Of a stretch of DNA of 45,618 nucleotides, positions 5,945 through 16,276 are shown in pieces; the stretch's first letter is position 1, and each line of letters begins with the position of its first letter. The position numbers and the translations under genes are program-made. Below the pieces are notes generated by a model. That model had not been told where the DNA came from, ran no database searches, and was given only the letters and a program-made list of their open reading frames with translations. Origin of the DNA: Chryseobacterium potabilaquae (GTDB lineage Bacteria > Bacteroidota > Bacteroidia > Flavobacteriales > Weeksellaceae); NCBI RefSeq assembly GCF_902728265.1, contig NZ_CACVBR010000030.1, positions 1-45,618 on the forward strand. The letters run 5' to 3'.

Positions 5945-6967
5945 ATGAAAGATAATGGCGTAATATTTCTAAAAGACTGGAAAATTCTTGTCAATTCACT
6001 TTCTCCTGAAAATCAATTGATATTTTGGGAGATGTTTACACACTATGAGTATGGCGTGGAACAGATTTGTGAAAACCAATATGTATTTCCTATTTGGAAT
6101 TTCGTGAAATCCCAGTTGGACAATATGAAAGATAAATACAACGAAAAAATTGTAAGTCGAAACCAACTTAATGGATCAAAAGGGGGAAGACCAAAAAAAG
6201 AAGCCAAAGAAACCCATTTGGAAAATGAAATCCCAGAAAACCCACTGGGTTTTTCAGAAACCCAAAAAAGCCATAATAACAATGAAAAAGATAATGAGAA
6301 AGATAATAACAATAACAATGATGTTCTTTTAAAAAAAGAACCAAAAGGTATGACCGAGATTTTCAATTTTGAAAAAGTTTGGAATTCGTTTGAAGGTAAA
6401 AAAAATTCTTACGAAAAGGACTATAAAAATTTTCTAGGAAAAACAGATGGACTTGAAGTTGATTTTGAAAAACTTTTTAATGAAGCCAAAAAATCTAAAA
6501 ACATTTATTTTCAATCTTGGATAAATAGCATCTATTCGAAATCTTCCAAAAAAGTTGCGCAAAAAAAGGTTTCAATTCCAGAATACGATGAGTTTTGGGG
6601 ATATACAGAGCGATATATTATTTCAAATAATCTCGGGCCACCGGAAAATTGGAAAATTCCTATAGAAGCTAAATACAATGCCTGGAAAGAAAATGGGTGG
6701 AAAGATGGTAATGGAAAATCAATTAACAACTGGAAAACAAAAATTCAAAATACAATTCCTTTTTTAAGGCCAATCAAAAATGGACAAACAACTTATCAAA
6801 GCACAAACACAGGATATAACAATCAGCAATCAGCTGCAAGTGGTACGATTTCAGGGCGACAAATTATTGCCAAAAGAATTAGTGAACACTTTGCCCGAAA
6901 TTCTGAAGGCGGAAATAACACAATTGACATTGAAACAACTATCAAAAGAGAATCTTTCAGAAGTTGA
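5945..6967 (+). CDS. Replication-initiator-like protein (DUF6291-type N-terminus)
   Basis: This 340-residue protein has N-terminal residues about 1-80 (VIFLKDW, then LSPENQLIFWEMFTHYEYG) that resemble the DUF6291 domain, found in phage replisome-organiser-like proteins. A poly-Asn/Lys low-complexity linker (about residues 105-130) separates it from a C-terminal half containing SISNNWKTKIQ-like and SGRQIIAKRISEHF segments. The domain order of binding region, linker and partner-binding tail fits a replication initiator, but no catalytic motif exists. The repeat-rich DNA of its linker may be the phage origin. The last 188 bases overlap the next gene in another frame. Confidence 0.6.
   Translation: MKDNGVIFLKDWKILVNSLSPENQLIFWEMFTHYEYGVEQICENQYVFPIWNFVKSQLDNMKDKYNEKIVSRNQLNGSKGGRPKKEAKETHLENEIPENPLGFSETQKSHNNNEKDNEKDNNNNNDVLLKKEPKGMTEIFNFEKVWNSFEGKKNSYEKDYKNFLGKTDGLEVDFEKLFNEAKKSKNIYFQSWINSIYSKSSKKVAQKKVSIPEYDEFWGYTERYIISNNLGPPENWKIPIEAKYNAWKENGWKDGNGKSINNWKTKIQNTIPFLRPIKNGQTTYQSTNTGYNNQQSAASGTISGRQIIAKRISEHFARNSEGGNNTIDIETTIKRESFRS
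6210..6323. other. Candidate phage replication origin (iteron-like repeats)
   Basis: Within the initiator-like gene there are three AAACCCA copies (6210-6216, 6238-6244, 6258-6264). The middle one forms the palindrome AAAACCC-ACT-GGGTTTT (6237-6253). A purine-rich A/T tract (6281-6323) with repeated GATAAT follows. Iterons plus an AT-rich unwinding tract inside the initiator gene is the lambda-type origin arrangement. This is inference, because the A-rich tract also encodes an Asn/Lys linker that could explain it. Confidence 0.35.
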
Positions 6968-7676
6968 GAAGTTTGCATTTGAGGTTATAAGTAAGGTGAA
7001 TGTTAATTTCTCCAAAGAACATGAAAACTATGAAATAGATTTAGCTATTTCAGAAATCAGAAGATATGCTGCTCAATCACAATTAACACCTCAAGAATTC
7101 TTCCAAGCAAGAGCCTATTTGTCAAAAGGAATGCTTACTGATTTTGATGGGGAAATTTTAAAACCATATAAGAAAATTGATTTTGAAATGTTCAATCAGG
7201 TAGAAGTAGCATACATTGAATATAAGAAAATTGACAAACAAAGAGAATTAGGAATTGAAAAAATTAAAATATTCCTAGAACCACCAAAACCAGAGTTAAC
7301 ACCAGAAGATAAGAAAAGGGAAAGAATCAAATTCTATAGATCAGATTATGAAAGGCTTCAAAAACAAGGAAAAGTTTTAGGAACTCTAATTTTTTATGAT
7401 TTAATCAAGAAAAAAAGACTTGAAAAAGTAAGCTTAAAATTTGTCGAAAATATTTTAGATAATTTCGTTCCTGAAACAACCGGAATTTCTCATTCAAAAG
7501 AACCAGAGCAAATGAAACTTACAAGAATAAAAAAACAGGATATAAAAGTTTTTTTCATTGATGTGGTTGTAAATACCTATATTGAAAAAAATAAGTTAAA
7601 AGAACTTTCAGAATCAGAATGGATTGAATACTGGGAAAGCATTTTTGAATCCACTACAAGATCAGATCGAAACTAA
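6780..7676 (+). CDS. Early protein overlapping the initiator gene by 188 bp
   Basis: This 298-residue, highly charged, mostly helical protein has no recognised domain. Its first 62 codons overlap the end of the initiator-like gene in a different frame. Both readings look protein-like there. The overlap frame begins MDKQLIKAQTQDITISNQLQ and continues without a break into the main body. A GTG at 6999 is the next alternative start outside the overlap. Following an initiator, a helicase loader or initiator partner would be the usual neighbour, but no AAA+ motif is present. Confidence 0.65.
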   Translation: MDKQLIKAQTQDITISNQLQVVRFQGDKLLPKELVNTLPEILKAEITQLTLKQLSKENLSEVEKFAFEVISKVNVNFSKEHENYEIDLAISEIRRYAAQSQLTPQEFFQARAYLSKGMLTDFDGEILKPYKKIDFEMFNQVEVAYIEYKKIDKQRELGIEKIKIFLEPPKPELTPEDKKRERIKFYRSDYERLQKQGKVLGTLIFYDLIKKKRLEKVSLKFVENILDNFVPETTGISHSKEPEQMKLTRIKKQDIKVFFIDVVVNTYIEKNKLKELSESEWIEYWESIFESTTRSDRN

Positions 7677-7772
7677 TGCACATAATTAAAATGTTTTCAT
7701 ATTCATTTTTAAATAAAATTGCTTAGTATAGGACGAAAAATGTAATTTATTAAGAATCAAATTAATTTAATA

Positions 7773-7780
7773 TAAATTTG
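7773..7780 (+). promoter_or_regulatory. Possible -7 box before 7830 gene
   Basis: TAAATTTG matches TAnnTTTG in the 153-base gap after the 7676 stop. No good -33 TTTG is found at 19-23 bases; the nearest is a TTTA. The following gene starts 49 bases downstream. Confidence 0.3.
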
Positions 7781-7829
7781 CATAAATAGCTGCTCCAAAA
7801 AATAAAAAAATCTAAATAGGAATATTTAT

Positions 7830-8156
7830 ATGGAAAAAGAATACAAAGAACTATATGCTAAAATTGACAAAATACTTGAAATACAAGAGCTTATTCTAAA
7901 AAGATTGGATGATGGGGTTGTATTATTTAAAAACAATCACAACCCCAGTCCCAGTAGCACCAGAAAACTTACTAAAAGAGAAGAGCAACAAATGAAAACG
8001 GAAAGACTTAGGGAAGATATTAGATTAAGCTTAGAGTATGGACATCAATTACAAAGGCAATTCAATTTGGCAGTACAACCACATATTAACAAAATTCGTG
8101 CTTATTTAGAAACTAAAAACCCTTCTGTTTTTGATGGATTAAAAAAAGATAATTAA
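7830..8156 (+). CDS. Small coiled-coil protein at end of early region
   Basis: This 108-residue protein has an N-terminal amphipathic coiled coil (residues about 1-30), a Ser/Pro-rich linker and a charged helical second half. No recognised family. It is the last phage gene before the cargo island: the IS481 remnant begins within 80 bases of its stop. It may have its own weak promoter at 7773. Confidence 0.5.
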   Translation: MEKEYKELYAKIDKILEIQELILKRLDDGVVLFKNNHNPSPSSTRKLTKREEQQMKTERLREDIRLSLEYGHQLQRQFNLAVQPHINKIRAYLETKNPSVFDGLKKDN

Positions 8157-8233
8157 ATATGATAAAAGATAAACTAAAAAGATTTCGTTTCAGCGGCAAT
8201 ATACCCTAGTTGAAAACCTTTATCCATGAATAA

Positions 8234-8794
8234 ACAACTTATCAATTTACAGCTATTGATGACTGTACAAGAATGAAAGTTATTAGGATCTACTCTAATA
8301 AAAAAGCAGAAAGCACTATACATTTTTTAGGGGAAATTTTGGATATATTTTATTTTCCTATACAGCATATTCAAACTGACTGGGGAACGGAATTTTTTAA
8401 TTATTCCTTCCAATATGAGCTGCATGAGCATTTTATCAAATACAGACCCATCAAGCCCAGATCCCCTCATTTAAATAGTAAAGTAGAAAGAACTCAACAG
8501 ACTGACAAATCCGAATTCTGGTCGCTAATGGATTTATCTGATCCAGATCTTGATTTAAATGCTTTAGTTATTGAATGGCAGGAGTTTTACAATAAGAAAA
8601 GGCCACACTCTTCTTTGAATGGAAAAACACCTTGGGAAAAATTACAGTCGTTGGAACATCTCATCCCTATTCAGCCTGATGTTACTGCAAAATTTTGGGA
8701 CTCGAATGAAGTAATATTGCCCAGAAATTATACTTACTTAAGTTATATAAAACGAAAAAATATTAATTTAGTTTCAAAGCCCAAGAGAAAGTAG
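8234..8794 (+). pseudogene. IS481-family transposase remnant (C-terminal part)
   Basis: The readable frame starts after an in-frame TAA at 8231 and includes the rve-type catalytic core. The first Asp is in FTAIDDCTR and the second in TDWGTEF. The third acidic residue is in SKVERTQQTDKSEFW, followed by the IS481-like tail FYNKKRPHSSLNGKTPWEKL. The N-terminal DNA-binding half is absent, so this is a decayed fragment even though an ATG at 8273 gives a 173-residue open frame. A shorter homologous fragment lies on the other strand at 28484-28734. The remnant marks the left edge of the toxin island. Confidence 0.85.
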
Positions 8795-8845
8795 GCTCTG
8801 TTGGGGAGCAACCTACCAGCAATAGGCTTTTAGATATACGGAAAG

Positions 8846-8873
8846 GGAGACCCCAAAAGGTCTCCTCTTTTTA
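8846..8873 (+). terminator. Intrinsic terminator after IS481 remnant
   Basis: GGAGACC (8846-8852) and GGTCTCC (8859-8865) form a perfect stem with a CCAAAA loop. It is followed by TCTTTTTATT on the plus strand. It ends rightward transcription from the early region and insulates the leftward toxin operon that converges on it. Confidence 0.8.
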
Positions 8874-8949
8874 TTTCCGGTATCTTCTATGGCTAAAAAA
8901 ACCTCTCTTAATTTGTAGCGAATCTATTGTTATAGCACAAATAATATCT

Positions 8950-9393
8950 CTATCTCAAATTTTTTAAGTGAGTTTCAGACAGACATGCTTCTTTATAGTC
9001 TAAAATTTTATTATCAAATTGTTGATATAAATATTCTTTTACCTTTTTGTAATCTACGACGGGAGGTATATCAACTGCTATAAATTGCTGCTCGTGCATT
9101 CCTTCCCAAGAACAGTTTAATGACTCAATATCCTTTATTGTTTGCTCAATTGTTTCGTTTCTAAAAAAAGTAATTTGTATAGTACTATGTTCAGATGGTT
9201 CAACAATTTCTTCAAAGTATAAACTTCCTTCATCCTCTTCAACAGTGATAATATCGTTATAAGCAAGATTAGGAGCAAAAAAGGGTATGTTTTTTATTTG
9301 ATACCTCTTATTGTCTAATGAGTCTATCCATAAAGTCTCTTCTGCTACATTTTCCCAAACATCATAATAAGTTAAAATAACTTTATTTTCCAT
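8950..9393 (-). CDS. DUF4265 protein, second immunity candidate
   Basis: The product is 147 residues. The pattern KRYQIKNIPFFAPNLAYND, then GSLYFEEIVEPSEHSTIQI and LNCSWEGMH, matches DUF4265. These proteins commonly occur next to polymorphic toxins and are regarded as immunity-type. It is the last gene of the leftward toxin operon, 47 bases after the DUF2750 gene. The protein is cytoplasmic with no signal peptide, as expected for a protector. It may protect against the adjacent toxin tip or be an orphan from an earlier toxin exchange. Confidence 0.75.
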   Translation of the reverse strand: MENKVILTYYDVWENVAEETLWIDSLDNKRYQIKNIPFFAPNLAYNDIITVEEDEGSLYFEEIVEPSEHSTIQITFFRNETIEQTIKDIESLNCSWEGMHEQQFIAVDIPPVVDYKKVKEYLYQQFDNKILDYKEACLSETHLKNLR

Positions 9394-9440
9394 ATTTTGA
9401 TAATTTTCCCAAAGAAGTTTCTTTAAATTATGATGTTAAT

Positions 9441-9827
9441 TTATTCATATTGCTCTAATTCCTCCTGTAAATCCGAATATAAATCATTAGGATTGATAAC
9501 GGTTCCTTTAGCGTCTGGAGTAAGAAAAATATTTACTAATGTTTTATCATTTATCATTCCAGGAATCCACTTTTCGATAAAATTATCTAATTCTATTGAT
9601 TCTGGTTTATAATCTTTCCATTGATCAATGGCACACAACTTTGCAAATTCTTTTTCAGGCCATAGTGGTAATATTTGATTTCCATTATCATCTCCAAGTA
9701 AAGCCCAACCGTCATCACTTAGCCCCCAAATTTCTTCAAAATCAGTAACCTTTCTTATGAAATAATCGTATCTTTCATCTTCTGTCATTTTTAAAATGTT
9801 CGCAATTTTCTTATTTGTATCCTCCAT
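9441..9827 (-). CDS. DUF2750 protein, likely cognate immunity protein
   Basis: The product is 128 residues with the DUF2750 signature: [38 protein letters not shown], and [22 protein letters not shown]2750 members occur as immunity proteins downstream of polymorphic toxins. The start overlaps the end of the RHS-toxin gene by 17 bases, so toxin and protector would be translated together. The protein is cytoplasmic and acidic. Immediate adjacency makes it the best cognate immunity candidate, and direct neutralisation is inferred. Confidence 0.82.
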   Translation of the reverse strand: MEDTNKKIANILKMTEDERYDYFIRKVTDFEEIWGLSDDGWALLGDDNGNQILPLWPEKEFAKLCAIDQWKDYKPESIELDNFIEKWIPGMINDKTLVNIFLTPDAKGTVINPNDLYSDLQEELEQYE

Positions 9828-12800
9828 ATTTATGTTCTAATTTATGTAAATCAGCATCTTGTAATTTTGTATCTTTATAACTATTACCGTCTTTTGCTCG
9901 TTTCCCTCTGGGATGGGCTAGTTCGGTTCCTCTTGTTTTAGAGTTTCTTGAATTTCTTGGATTTCGTATTGTCTTTCTATTACCATATTTAATGTGTCTC
10001 ATTTCGTTCTTAATCCAACCTCTGTTAAAACTACTTACTTTTGCATCATTGGCAAGTTCTTTTAGTCTAGCCTGTTTTCCGGATCTTCCCACACTTTTTA
10101 AATTCTTTACCTCCTCAATAGCTTTTAAAGCTGGTACTTTCCCCCCTTGAGTCATTAATACTCCTTCCGGGCCACCTATTATAGTTAAAGCAATTGTAGA
10201 GAGATCACCTATAGTATTTTGGATTTTTTCTTTTTTTGTTTCTCTTGGAACACCAGTGACTAAGGTTAAAGAGCCATCGTTATCTACTTCATATTTATTT
10301 CTTACCTTATCTCCTGTAAGGGCATTGTAGCCTCTTACAACCAAATTAGAAACCGAAGCTCTCAAGCTATTAACTCCTCCTCCTATCATCTCCGCAAATG
10401 CGACCGGATTGTCAGGAAGGCTAGAACCTGAAGGAGGATCAGGGCAACAACCTGCCTCAAGTGCTTCTTCTGGAGCATTTCCATCTGGATCTGTAAATCT
10501 CAGTGGATTATTGAATGCATAATTATAAGAAGTCCAATCCGAAAATTCTTCACTTAAAGAATCTGGAGATAGCCAGCGTACAGCATCAGGCATGTAGAAT
10601 CTTGCTCCGTAATCATACAGTCCAGTCTCCTGTAATTCCTTTCTATTGTATTTATATTGATAACTAGGATTACCACTTAATATATTATACCCTTCATGTT
10701 TTAATCCAAAAGGATAATAATTGTTTTCTTCAAGAACTTCTACGCTTGATCCATTGTTGAAATAGCTCAAACGCACATTTCCCAGATGGTCTGTATAGTT
10801 GTAAATATACTTATTTTTTATAAAATCGAAGTATCCTTCTGAGGTTGGAACAAACTTTAAGGACGAATAAGAAGCTAATACATTGGAAGCACTACTATTA
10901 TCATACTGAAATCCATTTAGATATTGAGTCTCTTTTGTCGTGCCTCCTAGAATATAATTTTTCGAAACCTTTACTCCATCTGCACGGTAGATATAACGGG
11001 TAATTGCAGCATCTGAATTCCCTGAATTAGATTTAATCTCAGATGGAAGATTCAACAAGTTATAGCTGATAGTATTGATTCCTTTATCAAGATGGCTTAT
11101 CATATTCCCATTGTTATCATAACCTATAGGATTTCCCCCTCCAGGATAACCATAAGAACTTTGAGTTGCATCCGTAACTTTAGAGAGTCTATTTCCAGAA
11201 TAAGTATAGCTAAGATTGTCAATCTGCATCGCCTGCCCATTCGGGTTTTTAGCATTTCGATATAAATGAGTAATATTTCCATTCAGATCATATTCCATAG
11301 ATTCTCCAAAATGATCCGTCTGAGGAATCGTACTCAAAGGTTCAGCATAATGTCCATACAAGAGTCTATTCAATGCATCATAATTATAAGCATATCTCTT
11401 TAAGATTCCATCGTTAGAAGTCTTCCAGTCAATCTCTGCAATATTTCCATTGTATTTTGCAGGAGCAAGGGTGGCAAGTACAGGATTATTATATTTGATT
11501 TCATATCCAAACAATCTTCCATTCAAATTGGAAGGATCATTGATCTTAGTCATCCATCCACGAATGTTGTACTTATAATCTATAGTTTGAACTGGACTGG
11601 TCAGATTCACTCCTCCAACTTTCTTTGTTTGTAATTGGGAAAGTTCATTATAGGTATTCTGAGCTAAAATTTCCTCAGGATTGTTATCTACTTTATGGGT
11701 CTGTTTTAATAACCTATTCTCATGATCATAAGTAAATACTTCGGTGATGACTTTTTCAGTATCGGTATTCAATCGCTTATGTTTAGTGATTGTATTTTGA
11801 ACTACTCCTGTAAAATCCAATTTGGATTCTATTCTGGTATATCCTCCTAAATGATTGATAGAATGATTTCCTATCACTCTTCCTGTAGTATCATAATAGG
11901 TGTAATTCTTGATCCAATTATCATTTTCAATATTCTTTACCAAACTCATCACAGAAAAGCTCTTGGTACTCTTTCCTCCACTTGTGGATGGATTATCAGT
12001 CAAGACTGACTCTCCCTGAATACTTGTCGGAAAAGTAGGATTGAAACTATAGAGAGGATAAGTATCATAATAGTTCACTGATAATACGGTTTCAAGATAA
12101 GGAAAGTGATTATTGGTATATTGAATCGACATTCCATTCTTGGTAAATCCTGGAGGATTTCGGTTTTCAACAATCAGATTGTTAACAATCATATTTTGCA
12201 TATCTGATCGAGAAGTTCCTCCTACGATTCCTGTGATAATCACTCTCCCAAATAAATCATATTTACTGAAAAGCCATTTATTTTGGGCTCTCATGACTTC
12301 ATCCTGAGTGAACACCAAACGGTCTGCTTTATCATACACCATATGCTCCCAACCTTTACCAGGAAGTTTCTTTTCTACCAATCTACTTCTTCCATCATAA
12401 CGATATTCATAAGCCAAAGCCTGTTGATCTGCCAGATCCCAAGTCTTCTTTTTGGAAAGAAGTGGAGGAATTACCCATGCAAGCTGATTATATTCATTAT
12501 AAACATAGTAGGTATCTGCGTTTTCACTCGCACTTAATACTTTTCTTACCAAAAGCAATTGTCCTCTGCCATTTTTGAATTCAATGGTTTTATTCCCATC
12601 TTCATCGGTGACAGTATTTTTATAAAGTTGGTTAGCTCCATAAGTTCCTTTATATTCAATGGATGATTTTGTAGCGTTGTTTTCCCAAATGGTATTAGTG
12701 GTATATTTTATAACTTCTCCTGCTATATTAGCACTATAATCGAACTTTACAGGTTTATTAGTCCAGTCGTTTCCTACCTGTATTTGCTGTTGGATTCTAT

Positions 12801-13197
12801 CCAATGGAGAGTTTTCCAATACTTTTTCGGAATAGATCTTTTCAGCTCCATAAATAGATGAAGCATTTCCTAATGGATTGGGGACTATCGCTCCGTTTCC
12901 TGTTGACGACTGAGGAATTGGTAAATAATCTTTGGATTGTCTTCCAAATGCATCATATTCGATATGGGTCACCACATCTTTTCCTTGCGGAGAAGCTTTT
13001 ACATTGACAACTTGCTTAGGTCTTCCTAATCCATCGAAATATTGAACCGTTTCCGATGTCTTCACATTGGGTTGCGTCGGATCTGAAAGATACGTTTTTG
13101 AAGATACATAGTTTTCAGTAGGACTTAATTGGGCAGGGAATAATCCTATCACAAATAAAGTATTGACTGATATAATTGTTTTTAATGTATTGGTCAT
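9811..13197 (-). CDS. RHS/DUF6443 polymorphic toxin
   Basis: This 1128-residue secreted protein has an N-terminal signal peptide (about residues 1-22) and a DUF6443 region (residues about 28-170, [12 protein letters not shown]). Many YD/RHS repeats follow. The hyperconserved RHS core end is [41 protein letters not shown] and [12 protein letters not shown], near residue 905. The last 220 residues are the variable tip. Its end, [19 protein letters not shown] then [16 protein letters not shown] and [13 protein letters not shown], resembles polymorphic toxin type 8, a predicted RNase-like class. The RHS shell would enclose the toxin. No T9SS tail is present on this protein. The immunity genes follow directly. 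Confidence 0.88.
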   Translation of the reverse strand: MTNTLKTIISVNTLFVIGLFPAQLSPTENYVSSKTYLSDPTQPNVKTSETVQYFDGLGRPKQVVNVKASPQGKDVVTHIEYDAFGRQSKDYLPIPQSSTGNGAIVPNPLGNASSIYGAEKIYSEKVLENSPLDRIQQQIQVGNDWTNKPVKFDYSANIAGEVIKYTTNTIWENNATKSSIEYKGTYGANQLYKNTVTDEDGNKTIEFKNGRGQLLLVRKVLSASENADTYYVYNEYNQLAWVIPPLLSKKKTWDLADQQALAYEYRYDGRSRLVEKKLPGKGWEHMVYDKADRLVFTQDEVMRAQNKWLFSKYDLFGRVIITGIVGGTSRSDMQNMIVNNLIVENRNPPGFTKNGMSIQYTNNHFPYLETVLSVNYYDTYPLYSFNPTFPTSIQGESVLTDNPSTSGGKSTKSFSVMSLVKNIENDNWIKNYTYYDTTGRVIGNHSINHLGGYTRIESKLDFTGVVQNTITKHKRLNTDTEKVITEVFTYDHENRLLKQTHKVDNNPEEILAQNTYNELSQLQTKKVGGVNLTSPVQTIDYKYNIRGWMTKINDPSNLNGRLFGYEIKYNNPVLATLAPAKYNGNIAEIDWKTSNDGILKRYAYNYDALNRLLYGHYAEPLSTIPQTDHFGESMEYDLNGNITHLYRNAKNPNGQAMQIDNLSYTYSGNRLSKVTDATQSSYGYPGGGNPIGYDNNGNMISHLDKGINTISYNLLNLPSEIKSNSGNSDAAITRYIYRADGVKVSKNYILGGTTKETQYLNGFQYDNSSASNVLASYSSLKFVPTSEGYFDFIKNKYIYNYTDHLGNVRLSYFNNGSSVEVLEENNYYPFGLKHEGYNILSGNPSYQYKYNRKELQETGLYDYGARFYMPDAVRWLSPDSLSEEFSDWTSYNYAFNNPLRFTDPDGNAPEEALEAGCCPDPPSGSSLPDNPVAFAEMIGGGVNSLRASVSNLVVRGYNALTGDKVRNKYEVDNDGSLTLVTGVPRETKKEKIQNTIGDLSTIALTIIGGPEGVLMTQGGKVPALKAIEEVKNLKSVGRSGKQARLKELANDAKVSSFNRGWIKNEMRHIKYGNRKTIRNPRNSRNSKTRGTELAHPRGKRAKDGNSYKDTKLQDADLHKLEHKYGGYK

Positions 13198-13199
13198 TA

Positions 13200-16100
13200 T
13201 TAGTTCTTGTAATTGTATTGGTATTCTTTTATTGTTTTATAAATGAGATTTCCTCCGGCATCTTTTTGCTGCTGCTTTATTTCTTTCAATCGGTTAGCAT
13301 TGTCATACAGGTATATTTCTCTCATTCCTGATGGCAAGGTAATATTCGTTACTCCGATTTGAAGATTATACGTATAGGTAGTAATCTGAGTAGTCATCAA
13401 AGCCGGTAAGTTTCTAAAGGCCTCCAATGCAACAATCAGTGCATTCTCTGAAACATCATTCCCTTGTGCTGCATCAGTATGTGAAGCAGAAACAATTCCG
13501 GAGATTAATCCTTCCACCTGATTATACATAGCTCCTTCTATTTTAGCAATAGGCTGAGTTTGATTATATCCCCAGATAATGGATACAGGAATTCCGTCTT
13601 TAGTGGTATACTGTTGAAGGTTACCTTTTGCGTCATATACATCATAAGTTACTTCCGTAGAAGAACCACTCAAAAGATCATAATTCAGGGTAGAGCTTGG
13701 ATAAATATTCGCTGTATGATCATATTTCGTTTCCGATTTTGATAGGGTTTTATTGATTCCGTTGAGCGTTTGTGTCGTCATCGTTTCCAGAGGAGTATCT
13801 ACTATATTCGCATTAATCAACTTTTGATTTGCTTTTTCATGAGCGTATTTATAGGTCGTTTCTGTGATATTTCCTTCAGCGTCCGTATTTTTAAGTTTCG
13901 ATAAATTAAGTCCGTTAGCGGATTGATATGAATATTCTGTTGTAGAGGAAATCGGATTATTATTAAGAATTTCATGAGTTATTGTTTTAGAAGGAGCAAA
14001 CGAGCCTCCATATAACTTAAAGAAATATCTCGAAAATATTCTGTCTGTTACATAGGTTACAAAATTATTCGGAATAATTTCAGAAATATCCGTAAAATCT
14101 GTAGTGGAAGATTTAATTTTCACAAAGTTCTGATCATAGATCTCTTGTTTATACAACTTTCCTCTTTTGTAATTATTGGAGCGATAAGGCAAATTAATAT
14201 TTCCCATATTGGGTGGAGAATAAGAGATTGGATTTATGGGTCCTGTATTATTATACACCTCCTTAAAATTCGGATCATCCGGATACATTTTATAATCCGT
14301 AAAATAAGACTTTGTATATCCTTTATTATTCTCTATTTCCGTTACTTCAGAATACAGAACAGGAGAAGAGTTCATGGATGTTTCAATTATATTATTAGAA
14401 TATACATGAAGGGTTTCTCTTGTGGTTGGTCCTACTTGTACCTTCAGATAATCCAGATTTCTATAATAATTTGACAAGATCCCACTTGATTTCGTATTCG
14501 CTGCATTGGGAGCATAATTGCTGATATATTTATATTCCTTTATTCCTACTTGTGTTCCGTCATTGGAGTAATGGATCATCTTTTGGATACGCCCTCCCCC
14601 TACAGAACCTATAGATGGTACTAATACATTTTTAAATTGAGAAGAAGAATTTCTGTCCATCTTTTCACTGTATTGATGAGGCTCATAGATAAACTCACTT
14701 TTTCCTTTAGTAGGATATGTAATGTTTTTCATCAAACCTACAGAACATAATGCAGGATTGGCGTCTCTGGTATTATCTGTAATGGTATAATCACCGGTAT
14801 TTTTATCCAATGTAAAGTTGGGAATAAGCTTTGACATGGGTTTATTATTCCAATACCCCCAATAATCGATAAGCCCGGTGCTATCATCGGGAAGATCCTC
14901 TTTATTATAATAATCAAACCCATATTCTTGCAAATATTCCAATGATAATTTAGCTTTTCTGAACATTTTCACGTTATCCAAAAAGAAATAATCTTTATTT
15001 CTATAGTAATTAAGATTCACAGTCTTAACAATACTACTCCCTGTGATATTATAGAAATTAATATTTTTCAGTTTTAAGGAAGGAATAGCAGATATTAGAT
15101 ACTTTTCATATCGCTCATAATCAAAGGAGACAATAGTTTTTCCGTTGAAAAGAACTGTATTGGGAAAACTTTTTTTGGTAGCCGAATATGACTGTCTATT
15201 CGTATCAGCCGAACTGCTCGAACTTCCCCAACGTACAGTACCATCAAACAATAAATTTCCCACACTATAATTATCATTCGTTACATTAAACTCCTGCTTG
15301 AAAATGATATTACGATCAAACATCAGCTGAAATGGTTCCTGTAACGTCAGAATGTCATCATAATTGACACAAAAGTTTCTATCACCAGAATAGGCATCTG
15401 CCGTACGGTATTTTATTTCTAATATATCAGAATTAGGATACTCTATTTTATAAAGATTCCAGGCTGTAATGGTAAATCTGTTTTCTGCTTCAGCGGGATT
15501 CAGGTTATAAGATATTTCCAGATTTTCGTAATTCCCTCCAAAATAATATTGAATCCCTTTTTCATCTGTTATTTTTATCGTGGTTGTTTGGGTAAGACAT
15601 TTAGCCCCATTTTGTAACTTAGGATGAAGAGGTTGTTTGCTGGATAATCCGGAAATATCAATTTTCAAATTTTTATTATCAGAGATAATAATCGGCTTCA
15701 TATCATTTCCAATAAAGAAATATCCACTATTCCCCATGAAATTAAAACTGAATTTATCCGGTTCCAATTCAAAACTATGGTTTCCACATTTGATCCCTTT
15801 CCCACCATATCCGACAGGCAGGGATGGATAGTTTGAATTATAGATGTCATTATTATTTTTGTTGCATGTTTTAACTCCTTCTAAATATCCATATAATTGA
15901 TTGGAAGATTGTGGGAAATCTGAAAAAAAATCATCAGCAACACCTCGTACCTCCCTACTTATTGTTCCTCCTATATCTAATGACCAATCTAAACCTACAT
16001 AATTGGATTTTTTTGCAGGAACAAATCCCGTCCCGTAGTAATTAAGGCTTATATCATACCCATTTCCATTATATAAGTCTCCGTAATGGAATAAATTAAT

Positions 16101-16268
16101 ATTATAGGAAGTACTCCCCGAATTGAGACTGACAGGGATATTACCAAATTTCTCAATATTGTAAGTTTGTGGAGATTTAATAACTGGTATTATTTGCGCA
16201 TAGTAAGATGATATTGATAAAGTAGTAATCGCTACTATCCCTCTGCATGTATTCTTTAAAATGTTCAT
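13200..16268 (-). CDS. Large RHS-associated secreted protein
   Basis: This 1022-residue protein has a signal peptide (about residues 1-24) and then [36 protein letters not shown]. This N-terminal pattern is typical of the big protein encoded upstream of DUF6443 proteins in Bacteroidota. The rest is beta-rich. The C-terminus has YD-like repeats ([30 protein letters not shown]) and an IIWGYN motif. It ends 2 bases before the toxin gene. I infer it supplies the N-terminal half of a split RHS shell, similar in principle to TcB next to TcC, but no experimental basis is known to me. Confidence 0.75.
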   Translation of the reverse strand: MNILKNTCRGIVAITTLSISSYYAQIIPVIKSPQTYNIEKFGNIPVSLNSGSTSYNINLFHYGDLYNGNGYDISLNYYGTGFVPAKKSNYVGLDWSLDIGGTISREVRGVADDFFSDFPQSSNQLYGYLEGVKTCNKNNNDIYNSNYPSLPVGYGGKGIKCGNHSFELEPDKFSFNFMGNSGYFFIGNDMKPIIISDNKNLKIDISGLSSKQPLHPKLQNGAKCLTQTTTIKITDEKGIQYYFGGNYENLEISYNLNPAEAENRFTITAWNLYKIEYPNSDILEIKYRTADAYSGDRNFCVNYDDILTLQEPFQLMFDRNIIFKQEFNVTNDNYSVGNLLFDGTVRWGSSSSSADTNRQSYSATKKSFPNTVLFNGKTIVSFDYERYEKYLISAIPSLKLKNINFYNITGSSIVKTVNLNYYRNKDYFFLDNVKMFRKAKLSLEYLQEYGFDYYNKEDLPDDSTGLIDYWGYWNNKPMSKLIPNFTLDKNTGDYTITDNTRDANPALCSVGLMKNITYPTKGKSEFIYEPHQYSEKMDRNSSSQFKNVLVPSIGSVGGGRIQKMIHYSNDGTQVGIKEYKYISNYAPNAANTKSSGILSNYYRNLDYLKVQVGPTTRETLHVYSNNIIETSMNSSPVLYSEVTEIENNKGYTKSYFTDYKMYPDDPNFKEVYNNTGPINPISYSPPNMGNINLPYRSNNYKRGKLYKQEIYDQNFVKIKSSTTDFTDISEIIPNNFVTYVTDRIFSRYFFKLYGGSFAPSKTITHEILNNNPISSTTEYSYQSANGLNLSKLKNTDAEGNITETTYKYAHEKANQKLINANIVDTPLETMTTQTLNGINKTLSKSETKYDHTANIYPSSTLNYDLLSGSSTEVTYDVYDAKGNLQQYTTKDGIPVSIIWGYNQTQPIAKIEGAMYNQVEGLISGIVSASHTDAAQGNDVSENALIVALEAFRNLPALMTTQITTYTYNLQIGVTNITLPSGMREIYLYDNANRLKEIKQQQKDAGGNLIYKTIKEYQYNYKN

Positions 16269-16276
16269 ACTTATAT

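Noticed and set aside
8273..8794. Intact transposase gene
   Set aside because: An N-terminal half is missing, and the frame before the ATG continues the conserved domain until an in-frame stop, so it is a remnant.
12283..12537. Open frame on the plus strand inside the RHS toxin gene
   Set aside because: Antisense shadow of the RHS repeats. Composition is not protein-like.
9811..13197. RHS protein as a phage tail fibre
   Set aside because: It has a signal peptide, DUF6443, RHS core end and toxin tip, lies on the opposite strand with its own promoter, and is followed by immunity genes.
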